DNA of 64,000 bases from Channallabes apus. Its lineage: Eukaryota > Chordata > Actinopteri > Siluriformes > Clariidae. The stretch lies in NCBI GenBank assembly GCA_030522415.1, contig CM060127.1, forward strand, positions 9,058,707 to 9,122,706, read 5' to 3'. Both the position numbers and the translations under genes were made by a program. Positions within the stretch are counted from its first letter, which is position 1, and each line of letters starts with the position of its first letter. Below the pieces are notes generated by a model, which was not told the origin of the DNA, made no database searches, and saw nothing but the letters and a program-made list of their open reading frames with translations. Positions 10,183 through 21,138 of the stretch are shown here, in pieces.

Positions 10183-10896
10183 GGAGGCGGAGGTGATAGA
10201 GTGAAAAAGGGGTTTTTAATAAAGGAACCAAAATTGTGAACATGTACCAACAGGACTCAAACTGAACTAACACACAGAGCTGAACCGAACACACGGACTA
10301 AACCAAACATGGAGCTAAACTAGACATGGAGCTAACCTAACACACAGAGCTAACCTAACACACAGAGCTAACCTAAACACAGAGTAGACTAAATATAGAG
10401 TTAAACAAGACACAGGGCTAATGCAAACACAGAGCTAGACTACACACAGAGCTAGACTACACACAGAGCTAGACTACACACAGAGCTAGACTAAACATAG
10501 AGCTAGACTAAACATAGAGCTAACCTAAACATAGAGCTAACCTAAACACAGAGCTAAACTAAACACAGAGCTAAACTAAACACAGAGCTAAACTAAACAG
10601 AATGAACCAAACACAGAATAACACAAACCAGGAGCAAGGGAAAATGGCATGACACCAAGACCAACAACTAAACACCCACTTAACATAACCGTATCCAAAC
10701 AGATGCCCGACCCAGAACAAAGGAAACAAAAGTCTATTTAACTTGGTACAGATTAGGCTGCTAACCTCGATCAGGTGTGTTCCCATTACCTGACCGAGGT
10801 GCACTCTGGGAAACGGAGTTCAAAACCAAACTGAAACATAACAAAAAACAAAATGGAGTCCTGAAGTATGGCGTCATCTGGTGTTCGACCGTGACA
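10146..10896 (-). repeat. 5' LTR of the non-autonomous element
   Basis: 751 bp, 98 bp longer than its partner. The excess lies in extra copies of an 18-20-bp tandem repeat containing 'cacagagcta' (about 10270-10605). On the minus strand it has a TATA-like TTAAATAG (10741-10734), a predicted start at 10712 and a polyadenylation-like ATTAAA near its end. Confidence 0.85.
10702..10741 (-). promoter_or_regulatory. LTR promoter and start region with self-primer complement
   Basis: On the minus strand a TATA-like TTAAATAG (10741-10734) lies 29 nt upstream of GGTCGGGCATC (10712-10702). The first ten bases of that motif are the exact complement of the primer site after the 5' LTR (10144-10134), the layout used by self-priming Tf1/sushi elements. 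The start site is inferred. Confidence 0.6.
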
Positions 10897-11022
10897 ATAT
10901 CGCTGGAGCGTGAAAAAATTTTACTTGAAAAATTATTTATATATTTATTATAATCATTATCGAGGACGACATCAAATAAATAGGACACAATAATTTACAT
11001 TTCAACTTAATTTAGAAACTCT

Positions 11023-11113
11023 TAGCATTATTGTTGTTGTTTACTGGCTGGGAATCAAACCCAGGTCTTCCACATGGCAGGCGAAACACCTACCACTGCC
11101 ACCAGTGCCCCAG
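11023..11113 (-). mobile_element. Short SINE with tRNA-Gly-like head
   Basis: On the minus strand the sequence begins ggggcactggtggcagtggt and contains A-box-like and B-box-like blocks (gggtttgattccc). The body matches a tRNA-Gly with a GCC-type anticodon region (cgcctgcca). It ends in AAC repeats. The acceptor stem does not close, so this is a SINE and not a functional tRNA. Confidence 0.6.
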
Positions 11114-11593
11114 AGACCCTTAGTATTATATAGCATACATCCTGTAAATGAATCGAATCATTTACGATAAGTTATAAACGTTTCAATACGTTATATTGTA
11201 GCGTTTTCACCGCTATGGGGAATCTTGGAGGACAAGTGAGCTTGATTTGCTTCCCAATGCAACTGGCTGGGAGTAGTTTATTATGTCTGAGCACACAATT
11301 CAGCTTACAGCATGAACTGGAGAACGGTTAGCAAAAAGCAGCACATACACACATAGAGTTAGCATACATACCAATAACACCCTAACATGGCCGAAGCCAC
11401 TTAACCTAAAACACTTTCCCCAACAGGGTAAACACTTACAAGACCTCCCGCAAGGCACGATGGTCGGCAGCCGCCGCCCCGCCCACGCCACAATATATTT
11501 TATAATGGTATTAATTTTTGTTTCAATAAATATTTTATATTTAATATCAGTAGTGTAATATTTTCACAGCAGCAGCGACAGGTATCCGAGGTG
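11114..11593. other. Repeat-like interval, unassigned
   Basis: The part at 11160-11215 matches the left inverted arm (about 5080-5130) in reverse. The part at 11216-11578 is an extra block within that arm, GC-rich near 11470-11490. No gene is seen. Confidence 0.4.
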
Positions 11594-11655
11594 CTTATGT
11601 TACCATAATGGAAAAGTGAAGTTGTTCAGCTGTCGAGATCTGATTAATTTATCAC
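11594..11655 (-). repeat. Inverted-repeat arm, right
   Basis: Reverse complement of 5027-5076, continued by 'agatctgattaatt', which matches in reverse the sequence just left of the LINE at 481-495. The LINE therefore inserted inside this arm's left partner. Confidence 0.6.
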
Positions 11656-12132
11656 TCCAAAGTGACCGCCCAAGGGTGAGAGTGAGCCAGGTACATCACA
11701 ACATCGACCTTTGCTTGCGGGACTAATAGGACTTGCATTGTTCCTCTATTCTCATTGTGTGGTAGTATAAGAATCCCCCACAGATGACACCTGCCTGTGA
11801 ACAGTGCTGTCATTGTGTTGCTATGGTCCCATGGCTTAACAATCTCTTGCTATCGTTTTCGTTTACTTTTATTTAATTATATTATATTATTTTATTTATA
11901 TCAAGATTGGTATTAATAAGCTTTCACATTTACTTAAATTTATGTTTCACAAAAAGATGTTTGTTGGGATATGTGAGAACTGAATTCTTGTTGAGTAGGT
12001 ATCTTTATAGGAGGCTAAAATGTTTTTTTATTATTTTATTTTTTTACAAAAAGCACCTGTCATGTGAAAGAGGTTTATATTATAGGTTGTTTAATGTGCT
12101 CATTTAAGATCCTATGATGAAGGGCTTAAAAT
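11656..12132. other. Gene-free, partly duplicated DNA
   Basis: No gene is seen. The last 90 bp are half of a segment duplicated at 13303-13425. Confidence 0.4.
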
Positions 12133-12144
12133 TTTTAAATCAGT

Positions 12145-12476
12145 CTTTGTCTTTCGGCTGTTCCCTTTCAGGGATCGCCACAGCGAATCATCTGCCTCCA
12201 TCTAACCCTATCCTCTGCATCCTCTTCTCTCACACCAACTAACTTCATGTCCTCTCTCACTGCATCCATGAATCTCCTCTTTGGTCTTTCTCTAGACCTC
12301 CTGCCTGGCAGTTCCAACCTCAGCATCCTTCTACCGATATATTCACCATCTCTCCTCTGAACATGTCCAAACCACCTCAATCTGGCCTCTCTGACTTTAT
12401 CTCCAAAACATCTCACATGGGTTGTCCCTCTGATGAACTCATTCTTGATCCTATCCATCCTTGTCACTCCAAAAGA
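12145..12476 (-). mobile_element. Rex3 (RTE clade) LINE, 5'-truncated
   Basis: A 332-bp 3' fragment flanked by a 12-bp target duplication TTTTAAATCAGT (12133-12144 and 12477-12488). On the minus strand it encodes the RTE C-terminal end, with RLRWFGHVQRRD and PGRRSRERPKRRFMD (frame 12467-12168). It closes with the Rex3 3' end 'ctgtggcgatccctgaaagg' and 'cagccgaaag'. A paralogous uninterrupted segment at 13303-13425 shows the empty site. Confidence 0.88.
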
Positions 12477-12488
12477 TTTTAAATCAGT

Positions 12489-12877
12489 GCAGTTTTATAA
12501 TAAAGATTTGTATTATTTCCTGGCACAAAAAAAAAAAAACTGATATCAGTATAACCCAGAATTTTACAAGCACGCCATACCTTGTTTTGCACAACCAGAA
12601 ATAGGTACTTTGAACTTGGAATGGTTTAGTTCTATCTCTGTGATGTTAATGATTATTTGATTATAACAATCTTTCCATAACAACCCACAACACAAAAAAT
12701 ATGTTTTCTCTAAACTTTATGCACACCTTTTGCATTTTATCAAACAGTTGGCAGTATAACACAGCTAACTACAGTTTCATTGCTACAATTTAATGATTAA
12801 TTAAAAAACATGTTCACACGCACACAGGCTTCATGATGTACCACCCAGACAAACAAATACACACCCAGTTATGCTGC

Positions 12878-12879
<2 letters not shown>
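12489..12879. other. AT-rich gene-free DNA
   Basis: Nothing beyond the continuation of the duplicated segment to about 12525 and a short A-run at 12527-12539. Confidence 0.4.

Positions 12880-12940
<61 letters not shown>
12880..12940. repeat. (CA)n microsatellite
   Basis: About 30 uninterrupted CA units. Confidence 0.97.
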
Positions 12941-12943
<3 letters not shown>

Positions 12944-13302
12944 ACTGTACGGAGCTTAAAATTCCAACAAACATACAAAACATACAGGTTTTGGTCAAAC
13001 TTTGTGAGAGACAACATGTTTGCATGTTTGATTGTGTCTCTCCTGACATCAGTAAGCTATTGTGCTTAAAGCTAAAAAAAAAAGACAGACCAAGCGACTG
13101 GTTTATTAATACAGTATGAAACTTTAAAGTTTTAAAATCTTTGAATCTATGCTGTCCTTTGAAAAAATGCTTTTATATAGTTTTTAAAAAACTATCATCT
13201 GTCTAAACTGTCATATATTTTTAAAAAAGATTTATTAATCAAGGATTTCTAGTTGCATTTTACCTAACTCCTGCCAATTAATTCTTAATTAATTAATAAT
13301 TT

Positions 13303-13425
13303 TTTACAAAAAGCATTTGTCAAGTCAAAGAGGATTATATTATAGGTTGTTTCATGTGCTCATTTAAGATCCTTTGACTAAAGACTTTAAACCAGTGCAG
13401 TTTTACAATAAAGATTTTTATGTTT
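13303..13425 (+). repeat. Diverged duplicate of the Rex3 target region
   Basis: Matches 12040-12144 joined to 12489-12520 with scattered differences, without the Rex3 insert. It serves as an in-window empty site. Confidence 0.7.
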
Positions 13426-13869
13426 TAATGGCAAAAACTCTACTGTATACCACCCCTACTTTAACAACTACAGCCCTTTAAGTACACAACACCTTTGGGT
13501 TTATATCATTACATCTCCCTTTTTCTTTAAAATAAAAGTTTTACACTTTCATAAACGGAACTATATATATTTTTTTCACTTATATTCTTCTGGACACTTA
13601 ACATATTTACAACTATTTCTTTTATAAGCACATATGACACATTTAGTCCTATCGAAGTGTATAACAAACAACAGTAAACTTCATCAAATACGACTGCATA
13701 ATAATACAACTGATCTTTTTTTTCTTCATCTTTCGGCTGGTCTTTGTTTTCCTTGTTGCTTCCAGTACATTCTGTCATGACTAAAAATGTACTGGAAGCA
13801 CATTTTTTGTACTTCACCATATGATGATCCATCATCCATCATCGTGTCTATTGTACATCATCTATAGTA
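13426..13869. other. Gene-free AT-rich DNA
   Basis: A short inverted repeat around 'ccagtacatt' and 'aatgtactgg' lies at 13763-13798. Nothing else is recognised. Confidence 0.35.
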
Positions 13870-13989
13870 GGTGTTCATAGATCATGTGAACTGCCCTGTG
13901 ATACACCTCAGGGATGGAAGCAATACCAAATAGTAAGCGTAGAAATCTGTACCTGCCATCAGTGATGTCAGATAAAGGGCTTTAAAAAG

Positions 13990-14160
13990 ACATGTAAAGG
14001 ATCTTATCTGTCCTTGGCTACCAAAATCCCTTGATCCCATACAATTTGTTTACCGCCAAAACAGAAGCATGGATGATGCTATCTCCTATGTTCTTTATTT
14101 CCTTTCACATCTGGACATTGACTACAGCTCAGCTTTTAACACTGTAGTCCTGACTAATTA
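13990..14160 (+). pseudogene. Degenerate reverse-transcriptase fragment (Rex1-like)
   Basis: One frame reads [15 protein letters not shown] and then, after an apparent internal deletion, [14 protein letters not shown]. These are reverse-transcriptase blocks (the SSAFNT block carries a catalytic Asp) typical of Rex1/CR1-like fish LINEs. The surroundings are full of stops. Confidence 0.6.
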
Positions 14161-15382
14161 TTCCTGACTTATCATAAAGCTCAGTGAACTGGGATTCGGT
14201 CACTAATGCCCCTGGATCCTGAGCTTCTCATACAGCTAGATAGGAAGCACAAATCATGAGAATCAACACAAACTCTTGTTTAGCAAGGAATTTCAAGTTG
14301 ATATAGGCAATGACCTCGTTCTGTCTAGGAGATATGGATGTGTTCAACCTACAGTATCTCAGTTGTCAATTCTCACAGACCAAGATGCTTGCTTATAAAA
14401 TCATGTTTGGATTTATGTTAAAGAAATGTCATGCAGCTGATTCTTTACATCAATGTGCTTAATGGTCTAAATGAGACAGCTATTCACACTCGCATTTTCA
14501 CTACTACAAAGTTAGCATTAGTGCCCTAAACAGTAACATTCAATCAATTTTGTATATTAAACAGTACCTACTGTAGTAAGTGTCAAATTTAGTGAAAATT
14601 ATAACATTATCACACTATAATTCACTGTATATTCAATCATGATAAGTTCTGGAGCTGATGATCGGCATGGTTCTGTGTTCACTTTGTCCTTTTTGGCCTC
14701 AATCCCACAGTGCCTTGCACATTAGCTTTAGCAAAAAAAAGTAAATTGAGTTCATACTGTATTTTAATAATATTTGTTAATTTCACATGCTGTATAATCG
14801 ACAAAAGTTCCAGGCCATGCCTAAAAAAATCACAAATTTTACTTCATAGCGAGAAATCACAAGCATTAGTCTGAATATCTAAAGCCAATGCCCACTGCCA
14901 GCATTGAGTCATCAAAGTCACAGTACATTCGGAAATCTTAATTTAATTCATAAACAGGGCTGCCATCAAAAACAGCATTATTTAGCAATAGTTTAGGACA
15001 TAAACAAATAGTTTTTCAGCAAAAACATGTAACATTGAGTATATATGAAATGATTTTATTTTAATTATTTAAATGTGTTTTCTACACAACTCTTGAACAT
15101 TTGTCTAACTGTTTGCTTTTCATTTGTTTCAGCACATCAAGAAAAAAGTGGTGGTGAAAGTGCTTATTCGATCCAAGTTGAATATGCAGACAAAATGTTT
15201 AGAAAGCGTTAAACCTCTCCAGGCCTCGAGCTTATTATTATTATTATTATTATCATTATATTTTCATATTTTAAAGGTTTATTTATCTGGGAAACTGGAC
15301 AATGTAACAAATAAATTAAAAAAAAGTCATACATTGATTGACAGCAGTGTCATATACTCAGATATACTCACATATACATATA
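14161..15382. other. Gene-free DNA with a TTA microsatellite
   Basis: A (TTA)n run lies at about 15231-15258. No gene or clear transposon end is seen. Confidence 0.4.
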
Positions 15383-15384
15383 TA

Positions 15385-16121
15385 CTCAGCAAAAAAAGAA
15401 ACGTCCCTTTTTCAGGACTGTGTATTTCAACAATGATGTAAAAATTCAAATAACTTTACAGATCTTCATTGTAAAGCATTTAAACAATGTTTTCTATTCA
15501 TGTTCAATTAACCATAATCAATTAATTAACATGCACATGTGGAATGGTCATTAAGACCTTAACAGCTTAAGGTCGCTGCTCATCTGCGTGAACGTGCATT
15601 AGGCATGCTACAGGGAGGCATGAGGACTGCTGATGTGTCTAGGGCAATAAATCGCCATGTCCGCACTGTGAGACGCCTAAGACGGCGCTACAGGGAGACA
15701 GGAAGGACAGCTGATCATCCTCGCAGTGGAAGACCACGTGTAACAACACCTGCACAGGATGGGTACACCCGAATATCACACCTGCGTGACAGGTACAGGA
15801 TGGCCACAACAACTGCCCGAGTCACACCAGGAACACACAATCCCTCCATCTCACAGCAAGAACTGACAAATCTGGTCCAGTCCATGAGGAGGAGATGCAC
15901 TGCAGTACTTCAAGCAGCTGGTGGCCACCAGATACTGACTGCTACTGACTGATTTTGAGCCTCCCTTCATTCAGGGACACATTGTGAGACATTTTTACTT
16001 TATGTCTTATGGTGTTGACTCTTTTAGTGTTCATACAAATATTTACACATTAAGTTTACTGAAACTAAAAACTGTTTTTTACTGACTGAAAAGTCAGAGG
16101 ACGTTTCTTTTTTTTGCTGAG
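15385..16121 (+). mobile_element. Tc1-like element, internally deleted
   Basis: 737 bp with terminal inverted repeats CTCAGCAAAAAAAGAAACG at the left and its complement at the right, each bordered by TA. The frame at 15605-15952 encodes only the N-terminal helix-turn-helix region of a Tc1 transposase (ADVSRAINRHVRTVRRLRRR, then GRPRVTTPAQD). The catalytic domain is deleted apart from a few bases, so the copy is non-autonomous. Confidence 0.88.
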
Positions 16122-16125
16122 TATC

Positions 16126-16163
<38 letters not shown>
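16126..16163. repeat. (AT)n(AC)n microsatellite
   Basis: A short compound microsatellite between two Tc1 elements. Confidence 0.9.
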
Positions 16164-16173
16164 ATTATATATA

Positions 16174-17321
16174 CGGTGGCTTGCAAAAGTATTCGGCCCC
16201 CTTGAATTTTTCCACATTAAAGCCACAAACATGAATCAATTTTATTGGAATTCCACGTGAAAGACCAATACAAAGTGGTGTACATGTGAGAAGTGGAACG
16301 AAAATCATACATGATTCCAAACATTTTTTACAAATAAATAACTGAAAAGTGGGTTGTGTGTAATTATTCAGCCCCCTGAGTCAATACTTTGTAGAACCAC
16401 CTTTTGCTGCAATTACAGCGGCCAGTCTTTTAGGGTATGTCTCTACCAGCTTTGCACATCTAGAGACTGAAATCCTCGCCCATTCTTCTTTGCAAAACAG
16501 CTCCAGCTCAGTCAGATTAGATGGACAGCGTTTGTGAACAGCAGTTTTCAGATCTTGCCACAGATTCTCGATTGGATTTAGATCTGGACTTTGACTGGGC
16601 CATTCTAACACATGGATATGTTTTGTTTTGTTTGGCTTTCTTCTTGCCACTCTTCCATAAAGGCCGACTTTGTGCAGTGCTCGACTAATAGTTGTCCTAT
16701 GGACAGATTCCCCCACCTGAGCTGTAGATCTCTGCAGCTCGTCCAGAGTCACCATGGGCCTCTTGGCTGCATTTCTGATCAGCACTCTACTTGTTCAGTC
16801 TGTGAGTTTAGGTGGACGGCCTCGTCTTGGTAGGTTTACAGTTGTGCCATACTCCTTCCATTTCTGAATGATCGCTTGAACAGTGGCTCCATGGGATGTT
16901 CAAGGCTTTGGAAATCTTTTTGTAGCCTAAGCCTGCTTTAAATTTCTCAATAACTTTATCCCTGACCTGTCTGGTGTGTTCTTTGGACTTCATGGTGTAT
17001 ATTCTCTTAGACAACCTCTGAGGCCGTCACAGAGCAGCTGTATTTGTACTGACATTACATTACACACAGGTGCACTCTATTTAGTCATTAGCACTCATCA
17101 GGCAATGTCTATGGGCAACTGACTGCACTCAGACCAAAGGGGGCTGAATAATTACGCACACCCCACTTTGCAGTTATTTATTTGTAAAAAATGTTTGGAA
17201 TCATGTATGGTTTTCATTCCATTTCTCACGTGTACACCACTTTGTATTGGTCTTTCACGTGGAATTCCAATGAAAAAAAGTGAAAAAGTTCAAGGGGGCC
17301 AAATACTTTTGCAAGCCACTG
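16174..17321 (-). mobile_element. Tc1-like element with deleted catalytic core
   Basis: 1,148 bp with long inverted ends starting CAGTGGCTTGCAAAAGTATT (minus side) and bordered by TA. The minus strand encodes a broken transposase. An N-terminal piece (17014-16808) has KSKEHTRQVRDKVIEKF. A second frame (16785-16381) runs from the HTH region directly into [18 protein letters not shown], which carries the final catalytic Glu. The part with the first two catalytic Asp residues is deleted near 16635. It is a non-autonomous copy. Confidence 0.88.
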
Positions 17322-17439
17322 TATATATACTGTATATATAAATTTTTGTTGATAATTCAGTAAGAAGGCATTTAAAGTGTACATTTACTATATAGTAAAT
17401 TTTATAGTATTATTAGTTTTATTATTATTATTAGAGTGT

Positions 17440-17899
17440 TCATAGAAACAAGGAGCAGTGTGCATTTGCAATGGTACACTTTTGATGTATTTGTTGCGTT
17501 AATCCTTTCCTTGACATAGAAATGTGTGGGCTCTGTATGTGAAACTGAGATCCATTTTTCTGAGACTGTTCTCTGGAACAAGGGTAAAAAGTATATAATT
17601 TACCTAAATACCTCTTTAACATATTTGGATGACTTAAATGTGTGAATAAACTCCACAATATAGAAAAGCTTGGATAAGGATCCATTTTAACTCACTCATT
17701 TTTATCACTGCTGATTTTTTTAATTACTTAAGGCTATGGTGATCCCCAAAGTGACACTGAATATATTAAAAGAGAATGGGAAAAGGGAATTTAATACATC
17801 TGTGAACATTAACACCTGTGGAAAAATATTTCTATGAAGAATACACACACACACACACACACACACATACACACACACACACATACACACACACACACA

Positions 17900-17940
<41 letters not shown>

Positions 17941-18274
17941 AACACTCTTTTGTAACAAACCCAGGTCTCTTACTGTGGTAACCTCACCAGACCATCAGTA
18001 TGGAATTATTTGTAGATATTTTGCTATTTTTTCTATTCTGATGTCAACAGCTGCCAACATTTCAGGAAAAAAGTGACATTCTAAAGTATGACAGAGACAC
18101 CATTTATCCTTTAATTTGTCACACATTTGTACATTTAATAACAATTCTCTTAAAAGTAATAGAGAATTAAAAAACAACTCTGCATACAGTATGACTGAAA
18201 TAATCATAAATCAGTAAAAGCAGGAAAAAAGTGTACCATAAATCATGCACCCAACAGATAGATTGTTACATCAT
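17440..18274 (-). repeat. 3' flank of the PLA2 gene, duplicated elsewhere
   Basis: Immediately downstream of the complete PLA2 gene. Large parts recur at 28500-29080: the blocks at 17445-17625 and 17945-18230 match with few differences. A (CA)n tract with TA interruptions (17842-17942) is present here and absent in the other copy. Confidence 0.75.
17842..17942. repeat. (CA)n microsatellite
   Basis: About 100 bp of CA units with TACA interruptions. Confidence 0.95.
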
Positions 18275-21075
18275 CTAGCATCCAGGAGTGCTAGAACGGC
18301 AGAGAAGGTTAGACCAGAAGGCATATTTCCTGTTGTAAGGGGCATTTCTTATACACTGGCCAAATTCGCTGTCACACTTGCAGAGGATTTTCTCACATCG
18401 GTCAGTGATGGAATCTGGAGAAAAGTCAGAATAAATCAAATTAACATTGTTTCTTTAAAATCTGTACTTTTAGGATCATTACGAAATCTATATACTGTGA
18501 ACTGGTTATATTAGTTATTCTTATCAATATTTAATGAGTTATCTAATGTCTAAAAGGCAAAGTCGAATTACAATTTATTAAAATTACTTAGCTTTTTTTT
18601 TACTTAGTATAGAAACAAAAGAGTTTTTATTACTGATAAACCATTTAAAATGTCATTTTTAGATTGCTTTCTAAGGATTAACTACTTTCATCATATATTT
18701 AGATTTTTGCAGTTATTCTAGTGTGAACAGGCTTAAAACACTTTCCAGACTGATACACGTCATTTCTAATCTATTCTCGAATTTATTTAGGTTGCAGACT
18801 TTTGATAACTGTTAGCGTGCTCCACTTTGTCAGACAGGTTCTGTTTAAGTGAACAGATGTGGCAGTACTTAGGCCTGGGTGTGGCCAGTGAAATTTACAT
18901 CAGCTTTCCAAAAAAATGGGATTAATCACAGTTCATTCATGATTTAAGGGGAGAAATGACATCTTCACACTGTTCCAGACAACTGTTTCCCTTAATAAAT
19001 GAAATCATCATTGAAAAAAAAAAGCCCTGCAATTTATAAACTCAGGTCATCTTTGTGTAATATTAAAATGTTTTTGATGGCCATTTAACTGTGAGAAATG
19101 CAAAAAAATGAAATAAAAAAATAGGCAAATACTTTTTCACAGTACTGTACATTAACCACCTTTTTTTTTATTTTTTATAATGGATCCAATGTTTGGAATT
19201 ACTTAAAAGGAGAGTAAAATGTTTTACTTCCCTCATGCACTTGGGTATAGCTGGTTTGTTTTGATTTAACCCATTATAATGCTCATTTGCTATTTAACAT
19301 ACAGTTGTTAGTTGTAATTTTTTTTTACTGTATCACGTACCACAGTTAACCTGGTTGTTTGTACAAGTCCAACGATAGTTGTTAGTCAGAGTCCTGCAGC
19401 CTGCAGCTTTCACTCTATCATAGCAACAGTCGTGCTTGTGGCAACACCTGAGGGTGAATTTATAGAGTAATTCAAAAATATATATATTGGAAAGTTGTAG
19501 AAAAGACATAGAGTTAAACACAAGTGTCATACAAACTGCAACACTAAATACACTGTACTGTAAAATATCTCCCCGCTCTGAAATCATCCCTTTTTTCCAA
19601 GAAATGTTATTTTAGGAGGTTTGTTTAACTATTTAGTTAGCCAAGAGCCAACTGTGACCACCTTTCCAAATCTACAAAAGTTTCCTTGACTTGAACATGT
19701 GGTTTAGACTTTTTTTTAAATCATGCAATTCATAGCTTATCATGATTTAACTTTGATACAGAAATCTGTATGTAGTGAGTGCTCAGTCGACCTATTTTCA
19801 CACTTACAGTACAAAACACAGCCAAAGATGCTAGTCTGCTCAACTGTGAGGGTCTCACCGAACAAATGAAAGTTAAAGGTATGCATTTATATACGTATAA
19901 AAAAATATATAACATCAATTTGATACAGATGTTTCCATTTTATAATGACTTACCAGTCTGTCTGGTCTTTGGGTGAGCCTTTTCCTCCGATCCCACAATG
20001 GCATCCATAACCCACATAGGATGAGGCCGCCCTGCCTGTGGTGCATCTGATTACCCCACCAAGGTCAAATACATTTCTCTTACCCCTCACAAACCTCTCG
20101 TCCGCCAATGAAGCAGTACTGACTGACAAGATAATACTGGGCATTAGAGATTATTAGTTGTCTTTGAATTATATTTATTAGTTGTATAGTTTACCTTTTG
20201 TAATCTTTTTTTTTTATCAAATATATATGTACAAAGCAAATGGTTTATACCCCTTGATCTTTTACATATTTTTTCACTTTACAACCACCAAAGTGGCACA
20301 AAATTGGGCAGTGAAAGGAGAATGATAGATAGTTTTCAATTTTTTTTATAAATCTAAAAAGTGTGATGTGCATTTGTATTCAGACCCATTTACTCTTATA
20401 CCCCTAACTCAAATACAATGAAACCAAGTGCTTTCAGATGTCACCTAATTACTAAATAAAGTCAATCTGTGTGTAATTGACCTGCTGGAAGGTGAACAAG
20501 CTCAAACAGGTTTTCTTTCTTCTAAAATTTCCCTTTATTTGGCTCCATCCATCTTCCCATTAACAGAAGTAATTTTGAAGGGGCCAGGATACATAGATTA
20601 TACTCATTGAGGTTGTTTATTCATCAACACCCTGATGGTTTTTACAGTATGTTTGTTTCTAGGGTCTGCTGAGTCAAGGTATGAGCATAACACTGCTCAG
20701 TAACTGATGACCACAACAGACTTTATGGTTAAACTATATTTCACTTTATTACTATATTACATTCTACGTTTAAAACGTACAGAATAACACTACTGTTTTA
20801 AACTCCTTATTCTAACTGATACACCACATCCACCTTTCCAGGTGATGGATAAGTACTACAATTATAAAACAAAATGCCTTCATGAAACCAACCCAAGAAC
20901 CAAATAAAGTATTGTGCATTTATTTATGAGTGTGTACACAACACTGGGGATTTTGCTACAAAAACTCGCCTATGAAGACAACTGCACTGAAAAACACTGT
21001 AGACTTTAACAACTAGTTGGAGAGAATGTAAGACTGACCTGAGAGGAGCAGGAATGTCCAATATAGCGCTGTCAT
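18275..21075 (-). CDS. pla2g10: Secreted phospholipase A2, group X-like, four exons
   Basis: The enzyme hydrolyses the sn-2 ester of phospholipids outside the cell, using calcium. Predicted exons are 21075-21039, 20122-19954, 19447-19341 and 18414-18275. All introns have GT...AG ends, and the phases join to 150 codons plus TAG. A signal peptide (MTALYWTFLLLS... to about residue 19) is followed by a short propeptide ending RGKR. The mature chain begins NVFDLGGVIRC, placing a Cys at position 11. The calcium loop is YGCHCGIGGKGSP, the active site is CCHKHDCCY with His and Asp present, and the second Asp lies in LCKCD. Sixteen cysteines, with both the Cys11-type bond and a C-terminal extension ending TPGC, are the hallmark of group X. 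Introns 1 and 3 hold Tc1-derived fragments. Everything needed for activity appears intact. Confidence 0.9.
18920..19147 (-). mobile_element. Tc1-related MITE in PLA2 intron 3
   Basis: The sequence ends 'gcaaatactttttcacagta' at the right, the typical terminus of a Tc1/mariner-type short element, bordered by TA. The left end is not clear. Confidence 0.5.
20255..20600 (+). mobile_element. Tc1 fragment in PLA2 intron 1
   Basis: Blocks such as 'catttgtattcagacccatt' and 'gtgtgtaattgacctg' are typical of the untranslated ends of fish Tc1 elements. The remainder of the element is missing. Confidence 0.5.
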
Positions 21076-21138
21076 TGTGGGAACTCGAGCCAATATACTG
21101 AACTTCAGCAGGTGTAGGAACCAGAGCACACACGCATT

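Larger units (their letters stand above)
6807..10896 (-). mobile_element. Non-autonomous sushi-type LTR retrotransposon with tandem-repeat ORF
   Basis: Two long direct repeats (6807-7459 and 10146-10896), TG...CA in both orientations, are flanked by a 5-bp target duplication ATATC (6802-6806 and 10897-10901). Read on the minus strand, the 5' LTR is followed after one base by a putative primer site (10144-10134). A polypurine tract GGAGGGGGGGTAA (7472-7460) abuts the 3' LTR. The 2.69-kb interior has no protease, reverse transcriptase, RNase H or integrase. It carries one 952-codon frame made largely of in-frame minisatellites. The primer site pairs with the predicted transcript start, as in Tf1/sushi elements, so a sushi-type chromovirus may supply the enzymes. 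I know of no named family with this ORF. Confidence 0.85.

Noticed and set aside
11037..11113. Functional tRNA-Gly gene
   Set aside because: The head is tRNA-like, but the acceptor stem does not pair and an AAC tail follows, so it is a SINE. The same holds for 27798-27870.
12831..13119. Small frames of His-Thr or Val-Cys repeats
   Set aside because: Translations of the (CA)n microsatellite. The same applies to 17720-18076 and 38946-39251.
13527..13835. 102-codon minus-strand frame as a host gene
   Set aside because: Low complexity, no recognisable domain, no splice or promoter context, surrounded by transposon debris.
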